A stretch of DNA of 64,000 bases from Pyxidicoccus sp. MSG2 (GCF_026626705.1 NZ_JAPNKC010000001.1:806001-870000), one strand, 5' to 3'. Shown: positions 16,272 through 25,581, counted from the first letter of the stretch. Made by a program: numbers and translations. The notes: generated by a model from the letters alone, not told the origin.

Positions 16272-17411
16272 ATGCGTCTTCCCCTCCCCTTCCTTGCCCT
16301 CTGCCTCGTCACCGCCCTCCCCGCCCTGGCGGGCCCGGGGGCCTTCGTGTCCGAAGTCCGCGTGGACGCGGTGGAACAGCCCGAGTCGACGCGGGTGGTC
16401 TTCACGGTAGAGCCCGGCACCTCGTACCCGCTCCTGAAGAAGGGCGGCCCCAATCGGACGTGGTGCAAGCTGAAGGGCCCGTCCTCGGAAGGCTGGGTGC
16501 TGTGCGAGGGCGCGCCGGAAGCCGCCGCCCCCCGTGCCCCGAGCCCCGCGGAATTGGCCGCTGCGGACCGCGCCAACTCCGAGCAGCAGGCCCGGGGCAA
16601 GGCGGAGCAGCAGGCCCGCATCGCCGCCATGGCGAAGCCGGAGACGGGGGCCGACGAGGAGCGCGGCGACATCCAACCCACCTCCTCGCGCGGGGCCACG
16701 GTTCGAGTGACCTGGAAGCCTGCCACGGGCTGCGCGACGACGTGTGAGACGAAGCCCCTGTTCGGCAAGCAGCCGACGCTGACGCCAATGGACCGCGAGG
16801 TGCTGGACCTGTGCCCCGCGCGTCCGGACGTGAGCGTGGGCGCGGGGGACGTGCAGCGCTTCTTCTCGCGGTACTACGACGACCCGCGCATCCAGCGGGC
16901 GCTGTCCGTCGCCGGGCGGCCGGGCTCGCGGCAGGGCAACCTCGAGTGGCTCACGGGGTTGTGGGTGAGCACCGGCCCGCGCAACGCCTTCACGCACGTG
17001 TTCTGCGGGGACGACTGGGAGCGCGGCCCCATTGGCGGGCTGCACTTCCTGCCGCGCTACGCGCAGCTCGAAGCAGAGGGGAAGCTCTGCTACGCCGGCC
17101 CCGCCCGCGGGAGCAGCGCGACGAAGGGCGACAACTACTTCATCCGCTACCGGGGCGTGGCCCCCTGGTCCTGCGGCGAGAAGAGGACGGGCGGCTTCTC
17201 GCGCGTGACGGACGCGGTGCAGATGGTGGCCATCGGCACGCGGGCCTTCGCGAAGTGCTGCGCGCGTGGCGGCGCGAAGAAGGAGGGTGGCGTCTACTCC
17301 GCGCCCGACCTGGGCGGCGCCTCGTGGCGCATCTGGTGCGGCACGCGCAACGGCACCTACGGCATCGCCTCGCTGCACCCCACCGACGAAGCCGCCACCT
17401 GCGGCGACTGA
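16272..17411 (+). CDS. secreted protein with SH3b-like region and C-terminal EndoU-like domain
   Basis: A 379-residue product with a clean signal peptide (MRLPLPFLALCLVTALPALA). Residues 23-80 resemble a bacterial SH3 domain (VEPGTSYPLLKKGG, then WCKLKG and EGWVLCEG). A Gln/Ala-rich linker follows. The C-terminal part (about 190-370) resembles EndoU nucleases: FTHVFCGDDWERGPIGGLHF has the two spaced His (242 and 258), followed by Tyr/Gly-rich strands and Lys candidates (Lys285 or Lys304). EndoU enzymes cleave RNA at uridines and include many bacterial toxins. Six or more cysteines suggest disulfides outside the cytoplasm. No immunity gene is evident next door. The nuclease assignment rests on pattern only. 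Confidence 0.55.
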   Translation: MRLPLPFLALCLVTALPALAGPGAFVSEVRVDAVEQPESTRVVFTVEPGTSYPLLKKGGPNRTWCKLKGPSSEGWVLCEGAPEAAAPRAPSPAELAAADRANSEQQARGKAEQQARIAAMAKPETGADEERGDIQPTSSRGATVRVTWKPATGCATTCETKPLFGKQPTLTPMDREVLDLCPARPDVSVGAGDVQRFFSRYYDDPRIQRALSVAGRPGSRQGNLEWLTGLWVSTGPRNAFTHVFCGDDWERGPIGGLHFLPRYAQLEAEGKLCYAGPARGSSATKGDNYFIRYRGVAPWSCGEKRTGGFSRVTDAVQMVAIGTRAFAKCCARGGAKKEGGVYSAPDLGGASWRIWCGTRNGTYGIASLHPTDEAATCGD

Positions 17412-17437
17412 CGCACCGCACGCTCGCGGCCACGCCG

Positions 17438-17458
17438 GAGGAGCGCGGCTGGCTCCTC
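17438..17458. terminator. hairpin between convergent genes
   Basis: GAGGAGC (17438-17444) and GCTCCTC (17452-17458) form a 7-bp stem with a 7-base loop in the 64-bp gap between the EndoU-like gene and the ABC exporter. It could serve both directions. Confidence 0.4.
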
Positions 17459-17475
17459 GCGCGGTGGCGCCCGGC

Positions 17476-19329
17476 TCACGCCGCCTGGTAGCCGCGTGCC
17501 TGGAGGCTGAACAGGCGCGCGTAGCGCCCGGCCCGGGCCATCAACTCCGCATGGCTTCCCAGCTCCTCCACCCGGCCGTCGTGGAGCACCGCGATGCGGT
17601 CCGCCATCCGCACCGTGGAGAAGCGGTGGGAGATGACGAGGGCGATGCGGTCCTTCGAGAGCGCCTGGAAGCGCTCGAACATGGCGTGCTCCGCCTCCGC
17701 GTCGATGGCGGCCGTCGGCTCGTCGAGGATGAGCACCTCCGCGTCGCGCATGAAGGCCCGCGCCACCGCCAGCTTCTGCCACTGGCCTCCGCTCAGCTCC
17801 AGGCCCTTGTCGAACCAGCCGCCCAGCATCGTCTCGTACTGCTGCGGCAGGGCCTCGATGACGGCGCTCGCGCCGCCCTCCTCCGCCGCCCGGCGGATGC
17901 GCTCCCGGTCCTCCAGCGCGGACACGTGGCCCAGGCCGATGTTCTCCGCCACGCTGAACTGGTAGCGCACGAAGTCCTGGAACACCGCCCCGAAGCGCTG
18001 GCGCAGGTCCTCCACGTCCATGTCCTTCAGGTTGACGCCGCCGTAGAAGATGTCCCCCTCCGTCGGCTCGTACATGCGCAGCAGCAGCTTCACCAGCGTG
18101 CTCTTGCCCGCCCCGTTCTCCCCCACCAGCGCCAGCTTCTCCCCGGGCTCCAGCCGCAGGGACACGTCGCGCAGCGCCCACCCGGGTCTGCCGGGGTAGC
18201 GGAAGGACACGTTGCGCAGCTCCAGCGCATGGCCCCGCTGCGCGGGCGGAGACAGGGCCGGCAGCACGCGCGGCGCCTCCGCCCCGGTGGGGATGGCCAG
18301 GTAGGAGAAGAGGTTGCTCATGTAGAGCGCGCTCTCGTACAGGGTGCCGAGGCTCGTCAGGATGCCCTGGAAGGCGGCCTGCCCGCCCCGGAAGAGCGTC
18401 AGGTACAGCACCAGGTCGCCCAGGGAGAGGGCGCCCCCGGCCGCCTGCCAGGCCATGAAGGCATAGCAGCCGTAGAACGCCAACAGCGCCAGCGTGCCCA
18501 GCACCAACCCCCACAACATCCGCCGCACCGCGAGGCCGCGCTCCTCGGAGAAGAACTGCCAATGCAGCGCGCGGTAGCGACCCAGCACCAGCGGCCCCAG
18601 GCCGAACAGCTTCACCTCCTTGACGTGGTTGTCGCGCGTGAGAATCCACTCCAGGTAGGCCAGCTTCCGCCGCTCCGGCGCCCGCCACGAGTGCAGCCGG
18701 AAGCCCTCCTCCGCCATGCGCGCCTCGGCGATGAAGGCGGGGATGGAGGCCACCACCAGCACCGCCACGCTCCACACGGACAGGGACACCAGCATCACCG
18801 CGTACGTCGACAGCGTCACGCCGTGGCGGATGATGGCGAAGGCATCCATCACCAGTGCCAGCGGGCGCGTGGCCGCGTCCCGCCTCGCGTTCTGCATCTT
18901 GTCGTAGGTGTCCGAGTCCTCGAAGTGGCGCAGCTCCAGCTCCAGCGCCTTGTGCAGGATGCGCTCGTTGACGAGGTTGCCCAGGCGCACGCGCAACAGC
19001 TCGCGGGTGAGCGCCAGCCCGCGCTCCACCGCCGCCTGGCCCACCATCAGCCCCAGCTCCAGCGCCACCAGCCACACCACCCGCTCACGCGCCGCCCCGC
19101 CGCCCTCTCGCGCCGCGACGGACACCCCGTCGACGATGAGCTTGCCCACCCAGGCCACGGCCGCGGGCAGCAGCGCCGCCAGCAGCGTCAGCACGCCGAG
19201 CACCACCGCCCCCTGGGGGCTCGCCTCCCAGAAGATGCGGAAGGTGCCGGGGAGCTCGCGGAGGAGACTGCCCGCGTTGCGAAGGCGCTCCTTGAGCGAG
19301 GAAGGCGGGGTCAGGGGCGGCGCGGACAC
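17476..19329 (-). CDS. ABC exporter, fused permease-ATPase
   Basis: A 617-residue half-transporter. The N-terminal ~330 residues hold the six-helix exporter domain. The ATPase domain has Walker A GENGAGKST, signature LSGGQ, Walker B VLILDEPT and the H-loop ISHRFST. The GTG start follows GAGAGGA and overlaps the end of the nucleotidyltransferase-like gene by 19 bp. A longer open frame runs antiphase through that gene and is rejected. It probably works as a homodimer exporting a lipid, peptide or small molecule. As the last gene of a nucleotidase / nucleotidyltransferase / exporter run, it may export the product of the neighbouring cluster. Confidence 0.88.
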   Translation of the reverse strand: MSAPPLTPPSSLKERLRNAGSLLRELPGTFRIFWEASPQGAVVLGVLTLLAALLPAAVAWVGKLIVDGVSVAAREGGGAARERVVWLVALELGLMVGQAAVERGLALTRELLRVRLGNLVNERILHKALELELRHFEDSDTYDKMQNARRDAATRPLALVMDAFAIIRHGVTLSTYAVMLVSLSVWSVAVLVVASIPAFIAEARMAEEGFRLHSWRAPERRKLAYLEWILTRDNHVKEVKLFGLGPLVLGRYRALHWQFFSEERGLAVRRMLWGLVLGTLALLAFYGCYAFMAWQAAGGALSLGDLVLYLTLFRGGQAAFQGILTSLGTLYESALYMSNLFSYLAIPTGAEAPRVLPALSPPAQRGHALELRNVSFRYPGRPGWALRDVSLRLEPGEKLALVGENGAGKSTLVKLLLRMYEPTEGDIFYGGVNLKDMDVEDLRQRFGAVFQDFVRYQFSVAENIGLGHVSALEDRERIRRAAEEGGASAVIEALPQQYETMLGGWFDKGLELSGGQWQKLAVARAFMRDAEVLILDEPTAAIDAEAEHAMFERFQALSKDRIALVISHRFSTVRMADRIAVLHDGRVEELGSHAELMARAGRYARLFSLQARGYQAA

Positions 19330-20210
19330 GCCGTCCTCTCTACCCCAACCGGCTCGCCCGGCGGGAGCCCCGGGCTCCCGTCCTCGCGCGAGAGGACGGC
19401 CTCGAGCACCCGCCGGGACGCCTCCTCGCGGGCACAGGCGACCAGCCGCCGTGCGAACACGGCGCGAGCCTCGGAGCCGGTCTCGAAGTGGCTGGCCATC
19501 CACCCCGCGAGGCGCTGCCCCATGCCCTGGATGTCGTGGTCCGCGTACCGCTCCAGGTGCGCCAGGACGTTGGGGGCCGGCGTGTAGCCCCGGCCGAGGA
19601 ACTGGAGGATGCGGAAGGTGATGCGGTAGCTCGTCTCCAGCACGCGCGGGTGGGTGACGAGGCGGAGGACGCGCCCGGAGACGTCCTCCAGGCCGCACCC
19701 CAGCGGGTCCAGCAGCACGCCCCCCTCGTGACACGCGTAGTAGAAGGCGTTCACGGAGAAGTCCCGCATGAGCGCATCCTCGCGCACGTCCGCCCGGGGA
19801 ACGAACGTGGTGGTGCGCATGTCGTCGTTCTGGATGTCACCCGGCGCGCGGAGGAAGGACAGGTCCACCCCGCCCGTGTCCGCCGCGCCCCAGCACATCA
19901 TCCCGAAGCGGTCGAAGCGCGAGAGCACCGGGTCGATGGCGGGGAAGGCCCGGCGCAGGTGCTGGTGCACCTCGTCCATGGAGCGGTCCACGGCGATGTC
20001 CACGTCGCGGGCCACCTCGCCCTGGAGCCAGTCCCGGGGCGCGCCGCCCACGACGTAGACCTGCATCCCCGCGCCCACCAGCACGTCGATGACGTCCCGC
20101 ACCCGGATGAGGTGCCCTGCGTCCTGGTAGGCGACCTGCGCCAGCGACGCGCCCACGAGGCCGGCGTCGACGGGGTGGCTCGGCGGGCCCGCGTGCGAGG
20201 CGGCGCTCAC
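19311..20210 (-). CDS. tRNA nucleotidyltransferase/poly(A) polymerase head-domain protein, copy 1
   Basis: A 299-residue class II nucleotidyltransferase. It has GGAPRDWLQG (55-64), metal Asp69 and Asp71 (RDVDIAVD), REDALMRDFSVNAFY (family RRDFTxNAL) and DPLGCGLEDVSGRVLRLV. The EDxxR motif that selects the incoming base in CCA-adding enzymes is ETSYR (192-196), so its Asp is Thr. The protein ends soon after the neck region and lacks the usual body and tail domains. The GTG start overlaps the nucleotidase stop (GTGA). A close paralogue lies at 30256-31089. It is probably not a general CCA-adding enzyme; substrate unknown. Confidence 0.75.
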   Translation of the reverse strand: MSAASHAGPPSHPVDAGLVGASLAQVAYQDAGHLIRVRDVIDVLVGAGMQVYVVGGAPRDWLQGEVARDVDIAVDRSMDEVHQHLRRAFPAIDPVLSRFDRFGMMCWGAADTGGVDLSFLRAPGDIQNDDMRTTTFVPRADVREDALMRDFSVNAFYYACHEGGVLLDPLGCGLEDVSGRVLRLVTHPRVLETSYRITFRILQFLGRGYTPAPNVLAHLERYADHDIQGMGQRLAGWMASHFETGSEARAVFARRLVACAREEASRRVLEAVLSREDGSPGLPPGEPVGVERTACPRRP

Positions 20211-22015
20211 GGCGTGCGCGGCGCCGGGGCGGCGCAGGGCCCCTGCCCCTCCAGCTTGAGCCGTCCCGGGGCGGGCGCGGTGAGCGGGCGGCCGCGCTTC
20301 TGCCACCAGGCGATGAGCGCGTCGCGCAGGCTCAGCTCCTGGTCCAGCCCCAGGTCGATGCTGCCCTCGGGAAGGGTGGCCAGCACCGGCCCGAGCCCGT
20401 TGCCCCCTCGCGCGAGGAAGTCGGGCATCACCACGCGGTAGCGCTGCTCCGGTTGGAGCGGCCGCCCGTCCGCCAGCGACACGCGCAGCAGGCGGCCCGG
20501 CCCCGGACAGTGGGCCAGCACCAGCCGCAGGCCCGCCACCTGGTACACCCCCATCTGCGCGGTGCCGTAGACGTGCTCCAGCAGGCGCTGGAGCTGCGCG
20601 CCCGTCAACGTCAGCGTGGCGACGGTGTTGTCGAAGGGGATGACCTCGTACAGCGTCCCCGCGCGCAGCTCGCCCGAGGGCAGGTCGCCGCGCAGGCCGC
20701 CCGCGTTGAGCAGGGCCGCGTCGGCGCCCATCAGCTCGCGCAGCGAGTCGGTGACGAGGCTGCCCAGCGCGCTCTCCCGCACGAAGTCGCGGCGCAGTGG
20801 CTCCGGCACCGTCAGCCCCAGGGAGCGGCCCCGCTCCGCCTCCGCGCGCGCCAGCGCGGGCGCGATGAGCTGCTCGAGCGCCGCGTCCTCCACCACCGGC
20901 CTGCCGTGGAAGCTCGCCTGCACCAGCTTCACGCCAGGCTGCTCCTTCAGGAGCTTCGGCTCGCAGCTCCCGGTGGCCTCGTCCACGCGCGCGCACACGG
21001 GGATGAGGGGAGTGAGGGTGGTGCGCTCGGAGAGCACCTTCCGCGTGCGAGGGTCGACGTAGAGGTCGATGACGCCGAAGTGGCGCGCGTACTCCCGGGA
21101 CTGGATGACGGGCGTACCGTGGACGAAGTGCCCCAGGGGCTGGTGCGTGTGGGCCGCCACCACGGCGTCGAGCGTGCCCGGCGGCAGCTCGCGCAGCATC
21201 GCGAAGACCTCTTCCTCCGGCTCGCAGGTGGAGACGTCATGCGGGTCGCTCCACGCGCGGCACTGGCCTCCGGCGTGGGCCACGGCGATGACCACCTCGG
21301 CGCCCCGGGCACGCAGGCGCTCGGCGGCGGCACGGGCCTCGGGGACGAGCGGGCCGAAGCGCAGGCCGGCGACGTTCGCCTTGTTCGTCGTCTCGGGCGT
21401 CCTCGGCGTGGAGAGGCCGAGGATGCCGACCTTCACCCCATTCGCCTCCACCAGCCGCGTCCCGTCGTCCGGCAGCCAGCCCGGGCGCTGCCCCGTCGCC
21501 GCGTCGTACAGGTTGGCCGAGAGCAGCGGGAAGCGGGCCTGCGCCAGGCGCGCCTTCAGCGCGCCGAGCGGGTCCATGTCCGGCCCCTTCGCGATGGGCA
21601 GCGGCCCCACCGGGCCATAGTCGAAGTCGTGGTTGCCAATGGCCGCGGCGTGGTAGCCGAGGTGGTTGAACGCATCGATGATGACGTCGCCCTCGCCCAT
21701 GTTCGACGCGAGCGTGCCCTGGAACATGTCGCCGCCGTCCAGCAGCAACACGCCGCCAGGGTTCTCCGCGCGGAGGATGGCCAGGTAGCCCGCGAAGGCG
21801 GCCAGCCCGCCTTCTTCCACCTCCGTGCCGTCCGCGAGCGTGGCGGTGTGCGGCTGGGCCCAGCCGTGCACGTCATTCGTCCCGACGAGGGTCAGCCGGA
21901 GGGGCTCGGGCACGGGCTCCGGACGCGCGGGCAGCGTCGCCCGTGCGCCCTGGCATCCCGCGACGGACAGCAGCAGCGAGGAGAGGCAGGCACGAAGGGT
22001 TCGGGGAAGGGGCAT
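20207..22015 (-). CDS. 5'-nucleotidase/UshA-like metallophosphoesterase lipoprotein
   Basis: A 602-residue protein. Its N-terminus is a lipoprotein signal (LSSLLLSVAGC), so it is likely anchored in a membrane facing the periplasm or surface. The metallophosphatase domain shows GTNDVHGW, DGGDMFQG, AIGNHDFDYG and AAHTHQPLG. The C-terminal nucleotidase domain has NAGGLRGDLPSG and IPFDNTV. Such enzymes hydrolyse 5'-nucleotides or nucleotide sugars. It is the first gene of a leftward overlapping run with the nucleotidyltransferase-like protein and the ABC exporter. Confidence 0.9.
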   Translation of the reverse strand: MPLPRTLRACLSSLLLSVAGCQGARATLPARPEPVPEPLRLTLVGTNDVHGWAQPHTATLADGTEVEEGGLAAFAGYLAILRAENPGGVLLLDGGDMFQGTLASNMGEGDVIIDAFNHLGYHAAAIGNHDFDYGPVGPLPIAKGPDMDPLGALKARLAQARFPLLSANLYDAATGQRPGWLPDDGTRLVEANGVKVGILGLSTPRTPETTNKANVAGLRFGPLVPEARAAAERLRARGAEVVIAVAHAGGQCRAWSDPHDVSTCEPEEEVFAMLRELPPGTLDAVVAAHTHQPLGHFVHGTPVIQSREYARHFGVIDLYVDPRTRKVLSERTTLTPLIPVCARVDEATGSCEPKLLKEQPGVKLVQASFHGRPVVEDAALEQLIAPALARAEAERGRSLGLTVPEPLRRDFVRESALGSLVTDSLRELMGADAALLNAGGLRGDLPSGELRAGTLYEVIPFDNTVATLTLTGAQLQRLLEHVYGTAQMGVYQVAGLRLVLAHCPGPGRLLRVSLADGRPLQPEQRYRVVMPDFLARGGNGLGPVLATLPEGSIDLGLDQELSLRDALIAWWQKRGRPLTAPAPGRLKLEGQGPCAAPAPRTP

Positions 22016-22078
22016 GGAGGCACGGTGCTATAAGCGATGGACCACGAGTCGGCGGCTCGCGGGCGGGAGGGTACCACG

Positions 22079-23320
22079 ATGAGAGAGCGCGGCTTCCAGC
22101 GCGTCTACCAGGCGGGAACACGGGACGTGAGCGGCCGCTACCTCGGGGGCACGGAGCTCATGCACCTCGTCACCCACGCGGGCCGGCTCTACGCCGCCAC
22201 GTCCGTCATGTGGGACCGGCCCGGTGACGACCCGGCGGTGGGCTCCCAGGTCCTCGTCCTGGATGCGCCGGACGGCGCCTGGCGGGTGGCGCACGAGTTC
22301 GAGCCGAGGAACTGGCGGATGAGCCTGGTGTCCGTCACCTTCACCCGGGACGGCCGGGGCCACGCGCTGCCCGCCCCGGTGTCGATGCTGCTGGCGGCGC
22401 CCTCGGATGGCCAGGGCCTCTCCACCGTCCATGCGCTCGACGACAGCACCGGGACGTGGACGCGGATGACGCTCGCGAAGAGCCACCGCACCGCCAGCAT
22501 CCGCAGCCTGTACCTCCACCGGGACACCGTCACCGGCTGCGAGCGCCTCTTCGCGGGCACGCTGACGAACGGCGTCTACAGCGGCGTCTACGACGAGTCC
22601 GCGCCCGGGAGGATTCGCTGGGACGAGGCCCCCGAGCTGTCGGGCTACGCGGCCCGCCCCATGGCCTTCGCCGTGTGCGACGGCGCGCTGCACGTGGCCA
22701 TCAAGCCCCACCTGTACCGGCGGGTGGACGGCGAGGCGCCGCGCTGGGAGAAGGTCTACACGCTCCCCGAGGAGGTGACGCGCATCAGCAGCGGCCTGCG
22801 CGGGCTGACGACCATCCCCTCCCCCTCGGGCGGCGAGTGCCTGCTGGCCGCGCTCGAGGGCGACCACGCACGCATCCTCCGGCTCGAGCCGGACGACGCG
22901 GGCTACCGCGCGACGCTCGACCTGGACGTGCTCGGCTTCCTGGAGGAGCGCTGCGGACGGCGTCCCGGCTACGCCATCGCCGCCTATGACGACATGACGC
23001 CCGTCGCACGGCCCGGGGGCGGCACGGCGCTGCTGCTCGGTGTGGCCGCGACGTTCAGCGACGCGCTCGACACGCACCCGAAGGACGGCTGGGAGCCCGA
23101 GGCCTGGTACCTCATCCGCCACCCCGAGGGACGCTATGAGGCGAGGCACATCGTGGCCCCCGCCCCCCATCCGCCGCTGGGGGCCACGCGCACCATCCTC
23201 GTCTCGCCCTTCGACGGGCAGACGCTCTACTTCGGCGGGTATGACCCGCACGCGACGCCGGCCCACAACACCGCCTGGGTCTTCTCCGCGCCGCGCGACG
23301 TCGCCCTGGGCGGGGGCTGA
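22079..23320 (+). CDS. unrecognised protein, possible beta-propeller
   Basis: A 413-residue product from ATG 22079, preceded by GGGAGGG at good spacing. An in-frame ATG at 22037 would add 14 residues. Repeated strand patterns are visible (LMHLVTHAGRLYAATSV, RSLYLHRDTVTGCERLFAGT, MAFAVCDGALHVAIKP, RTILVSPFDGQTLYFGG), each like one blade of a propeller. I do not recognise a family or active site. There is no signal peptide and Cys are few. It is divergent from the nucleotidase gene (starts about 60 bp apart) and convergent with the chorismate-lyase-like gene. Confidence 0.65.
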   Translation: MRERGFQRVYQAGTRDVSGRYLGGTELMHLVTHAGRLYAATSVMWDRPGDDPAVGSQVLVLDAPDGAWRVAHEFEPRNWRMSLVSVTFTRDGRGHALPAPVSMLLAAPSDGQGLSTVHALDDSTGTWTRMTLAKSHRTASIRSLYLHRDTVTGCERLFAGTLTNGVYSGVYDESAPGRIRWDEAPELSGYAARPMAFAVCDGALHVAIKPHLYRRVDGEAPRWEKVYTLPEEVTRISSGLRGLTTIPSPSGGECLLAALEGDHARILRLEPDDAGYRATLDLDVLGFLEERCGRRPGYAIAAYDDMTPVARPGGGTALLLGVAATFSDALDTHPKDGWEPEAWYLIRHPEGRYEARHIVAPAPHPPLGATRTILVSPFDGQTLYFGGYDPHATPAHNTAWVFSAPRDVALGGG

Positions 23321-23328
23321 GGGACGCG

Positions 23329-23970
23329 CTACCCGGCGCGCAGCACGTGCGCGTCCCGCGCGGCACGCACCGGCGCGAGCACCTCCACCACGTCCGCAAG
23401 CACACCGCCGCCCGGCGTGAGGATGCGGTTGCACCGGCCGAAGAGCGGCGGCACGCCGGCCTCCAGCGCCAGGGCGGTCCGCACCAGGCTGTCCGCCTCC
23501 ACCCGGAAGTACGCCGTCGGCTGGCACGAGAAGGCGACGTCGAACTCCCGCAGCAGCGTGCCCAGCGGCGTGAGACCCTCGCGCAGCCGCTCCCGCGCCG
23601 GCGCGTCGAAGCAGGCGAGCTCGATGAAGATGGCGCCCAGCTCCACGGGGTGCCCGTCGCGCGCGCCCGACAGCACCACCTGCCGCCGCAGCACGCTGGC
23701 CTCCTCGCGGGAGCTCAGCACCCGCAGCGCCAGGCGCTGCCCGCAGAAGTCCTCGAGCGTCGGAGTCATCGCCTGCTCGTGGACCAGCAGCCGGTGATAC
23801 GGCTGCGGCACGTCCGCGGGGGCCATGCGTTCCATGCGCGGCCGAGGCAACCCCTGCTCCCGGTAGAACGCGATGAAGGGCTCGAAAGGTTCCGCGCGCT
23901 CGGCCATCAAACCGTCCATCAGGGAAGCCAGGAACCTTGCGTCAACATGTAAAAATCCGATAGATGACAA
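23329..23970 (-). CDS. chorismate-pyruvate lyase (UbiC)-like protein
   Basis: A 213-residue protein. UbiC cleaves chorismate to 4-hydroxybenzoate and pyruvate. Matching elements are RLLVHEQAMTPTLEDF (60-75), VLRRQVVLS with the Arg pair 95/96 aligning to the UbiC substrate Arg, TPLG (134-137) identical to UbiC, and ADVVEVLAP with Glu197 aligning to the catalytic Glu. The start shown is TTG in an A/T-rich divergent region. ATG 23919 is an alternative, and neither has a strong ribosome site. Placed head to head with the AMP-ligase/ACP operon, it may supply an aryl acid. Actual lyase activity is inferred. Confidence 0.6.
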   Translation of the reverse strand: MSSIGFLHVDARFLASLMDGLMAERAEPFEPFIAFYREQGLPRPRMERMAPADVPQPYHRLLVHEQAMTPTLEDFCGQRLALRVLSSREEASVLRRQVVLSGARDGHPVELGAIFIELACFDAPARERLREGLTPLGTLLREFDVAFSCQPTAYFRVEADSLVRTALALEAGVPPLFGRCNRILTPGGGVLADVVEVLAPVRAARDAHVLRAG

Positions 23971-24006
23971 AACCTAACGTACACCGTCTCGTCACACAAA
24001 CGTGAA
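23950..24006. promoter_or_regulatory. A/T-rich divergent promoter region
   Basis: A short segment with clearly lower GC than its surroundings separates the divergent chorismate-lyase-like gene and the AMP-ligase operon. It is where promoters for both must lie. No textbook -35/-10 pair stands out. Confidence 0.35.
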
Positions 24007-25581
24007 TTGAAAGCGCCAGCTGACCAGCGGAGATGGCCTCCCGACGCGCCGCTTCCCGCGCCTTCTGGACGGGCGTGTAGCGCCTTCACGGCGTGGTACC
24101 GCCAGGCGCTCGAGGCCGCGGCCCCGCATCAGGGCGTGCTGACGGACGGACTGCTCACGCTGCCCTACGCGGCCCTGGACGCGCACCTCGCCTCGCTGGA
24201 GTCCTTCTTCACGTCGCGCGGCGTGTCACCGGGCGCGGTGGTGGCCCTGGAGTGCGCGAACACCGTCACCGGGGCGCTGAGCCTGTTGTCGCTGCTGTCG
24301 CGCGGGTACAGCGTCGTGCTGCTGCCGCACCCGGGCGCGGCGTCTCCGAGGCCCGAGGTGCCGCGCGTGTGCCGCCACCGCGTGACGGTGCGCAGCCAGC
24401 TCGCCTCCGGCACGGACGTGTCGCTGGAGCACCCCGAGAGCTTCCTCACGGTGGAAGAGGTCCCCGGCCACCACGTGCCCGGGGGCGCGGAGGCCTGGGC
24501 CACGGGCCACCTGCTGCTGCGCACCTCGGGCAGCATCGGCACGCCCAAGCTGGCCCTGTACACGCACGAGCGGCTGCTGGCCAACGCGCTCGCCGCCCTC
24601 CCCCGGCTGCGGCTGACGGGCGAGGACCGCGTCCTGCTGCCCGTGCCGCTGGCGCACATGTTCGGGCTCGGCGCGGGCTTCCTCCCCGGCTTCACCGTGG
24701 GCGCGTCACTGGACTTCGTGGAGGGCGCCAACCTCCTGCGCTGCCTGGAGCACGAGCGCACCTTCCGGCCGAGCGTGGCCTTCATGACGCCCGCCCTGTG
24801 CACCATGATGCTGCGCGGGCGGAGCGTGCCGGAGCACTACCGGCACGTCGTGGTGGCCGGTGACAAGCTCAAGCCGGAGTCCTTCCCCTCCGTGGAGGCG
24901 CGCTTCCGGCGCGTGGTGAACCTGTACGGCACCACCGAGCAGGGCGTCATCGCCGCCGCGGACGCGGAGGTGGCCGACGGCCCCCGCGCCACCACCGTGG
25001 GCGCGCCCCTGGAGGGCGTGGCGCTGCGGCTGGAGCCACCGGAGTCGGCCGGCGAGCTGCCGGGTGACGCGGGCAGCCTCCTCTGCCGCCACCCGCACGG
25101 CTTCGAGGGCTACGTCGCCGGAGATGGCGGACCGTGGACGGGCGAGCCCCCGCTGCGCGACGGCTGGTACCGCACCCGGGACCTGGGCCGCCTGCACCCG
25201 GGCGGGCTGCTGGAGGTGCTGGGCCGCGAGGACCACAGCGTCAACCGGGATGGCCGCCTCGTGCTGCTCGCGGACATCGAGCGCGCCATGGAGACGCTCC
25301 CGGACGTGGAGCGCGCCGTCACCGTGCTCGGTGGTGAGCACCTGCGCGGCCGCCACATCCTCGCCTTCTGCACCCCCAGGGAGGGCCGCGGGCTGGACGG
25401 CGCCGCGGTGCGCGCGGCCTGCGCCAGCGTCCTGCCGCCCTACGCCCTCCCGGACGAGGTCCGCGTCCTTCCCACCCTGCCCCAGCTTCCCAACGGGAAG
25501 GTGGACCGACGGGCCCTGACGGCCCTCGCCACGGTGGCCGAAACCCCCAACGCAAGCGACGACAAGGAGTGCCAACCATGA
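24007..25581 (+). CDS. AMP-dependent acyl/aryl-acid ligase
   Basis: A 524-residue ANL-family adenylating enzyme. The P-loop is TSGSIGTPK (173-181; Ile replaces the usual Thr). YGTTEQG, the hinge region GWYRTRDLGRL and the C-terminal catalytic Lys in PNGKVDRR are present. It activates a carboxylic acid as acyl-AMP and transfers it to a thiol, here most likely the adjacent ACP, whose gene begins at its stop. The TTG start is chosen because the N-terminal FTAWYRQAL helix belongs to the family and no ATG or GTG lies upstream of it. Whether the substrate is aryl or fatty acid is unresolved; the neighbouring UbiC-like gene favours aryl. Confidence 0.85.
   Translation: MKAPADQRRWPPDAPLPAPSGRACSAFTAWYRQALEAAAPHQGVLTDGLLTLPYAALDAHLASLESFFTSRGVSPGAVVALECANTVTGALSLLSLLSRGYSVVLLPHPGAASPRPEVPRVCRHRVTVRSQLASGTDVSLEHPESFLTVEEVPGHHVPGGAEAWATGHLLLRTSGSIGTPKLALYTHERLLANALAALPRLRLTGEDRVLLPVPLAHMFGLGAGFLPGFTVGASLDFVEGANLLRCLEHERTFRPSVAFMTPALCTMMLRGRSVPEHYRHVVVAGDKLKPESFPSVEARFRRVVNLYGTTEQGVIAAADAEVADGPRATTVGAPLEGVALRLEPPESAGELPGDAGSLLCRHPHGFEGYVAGDGGPWTGEPPLRDGWYRTRDLGRLHPGGLLEVLGREDHSVNRDGRLVLLADIERAMETLPDVERAVTVLGGEHLRGRHILAFCTPREGRGLDGAAVRAACASVLPPYALPDEVRVLPTLPQLPNGKVDRRALTALATVAETPNASDDKECQP

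Noticed and set aside
19311..20210. Calling copy 1 the cell's CCA-adding enzyme
   Set aside because: The EDxxR motif is altered, the RNA-binding body and tail are missing, and a close paralogue with the same change exists 10 kb away.
23950..24010. A/T-rich patch as a mobile-element boundary
   Set aside because: No direct repeats, tRNA, integrase or transposase nearby. It is explained as a divergent promoter region.
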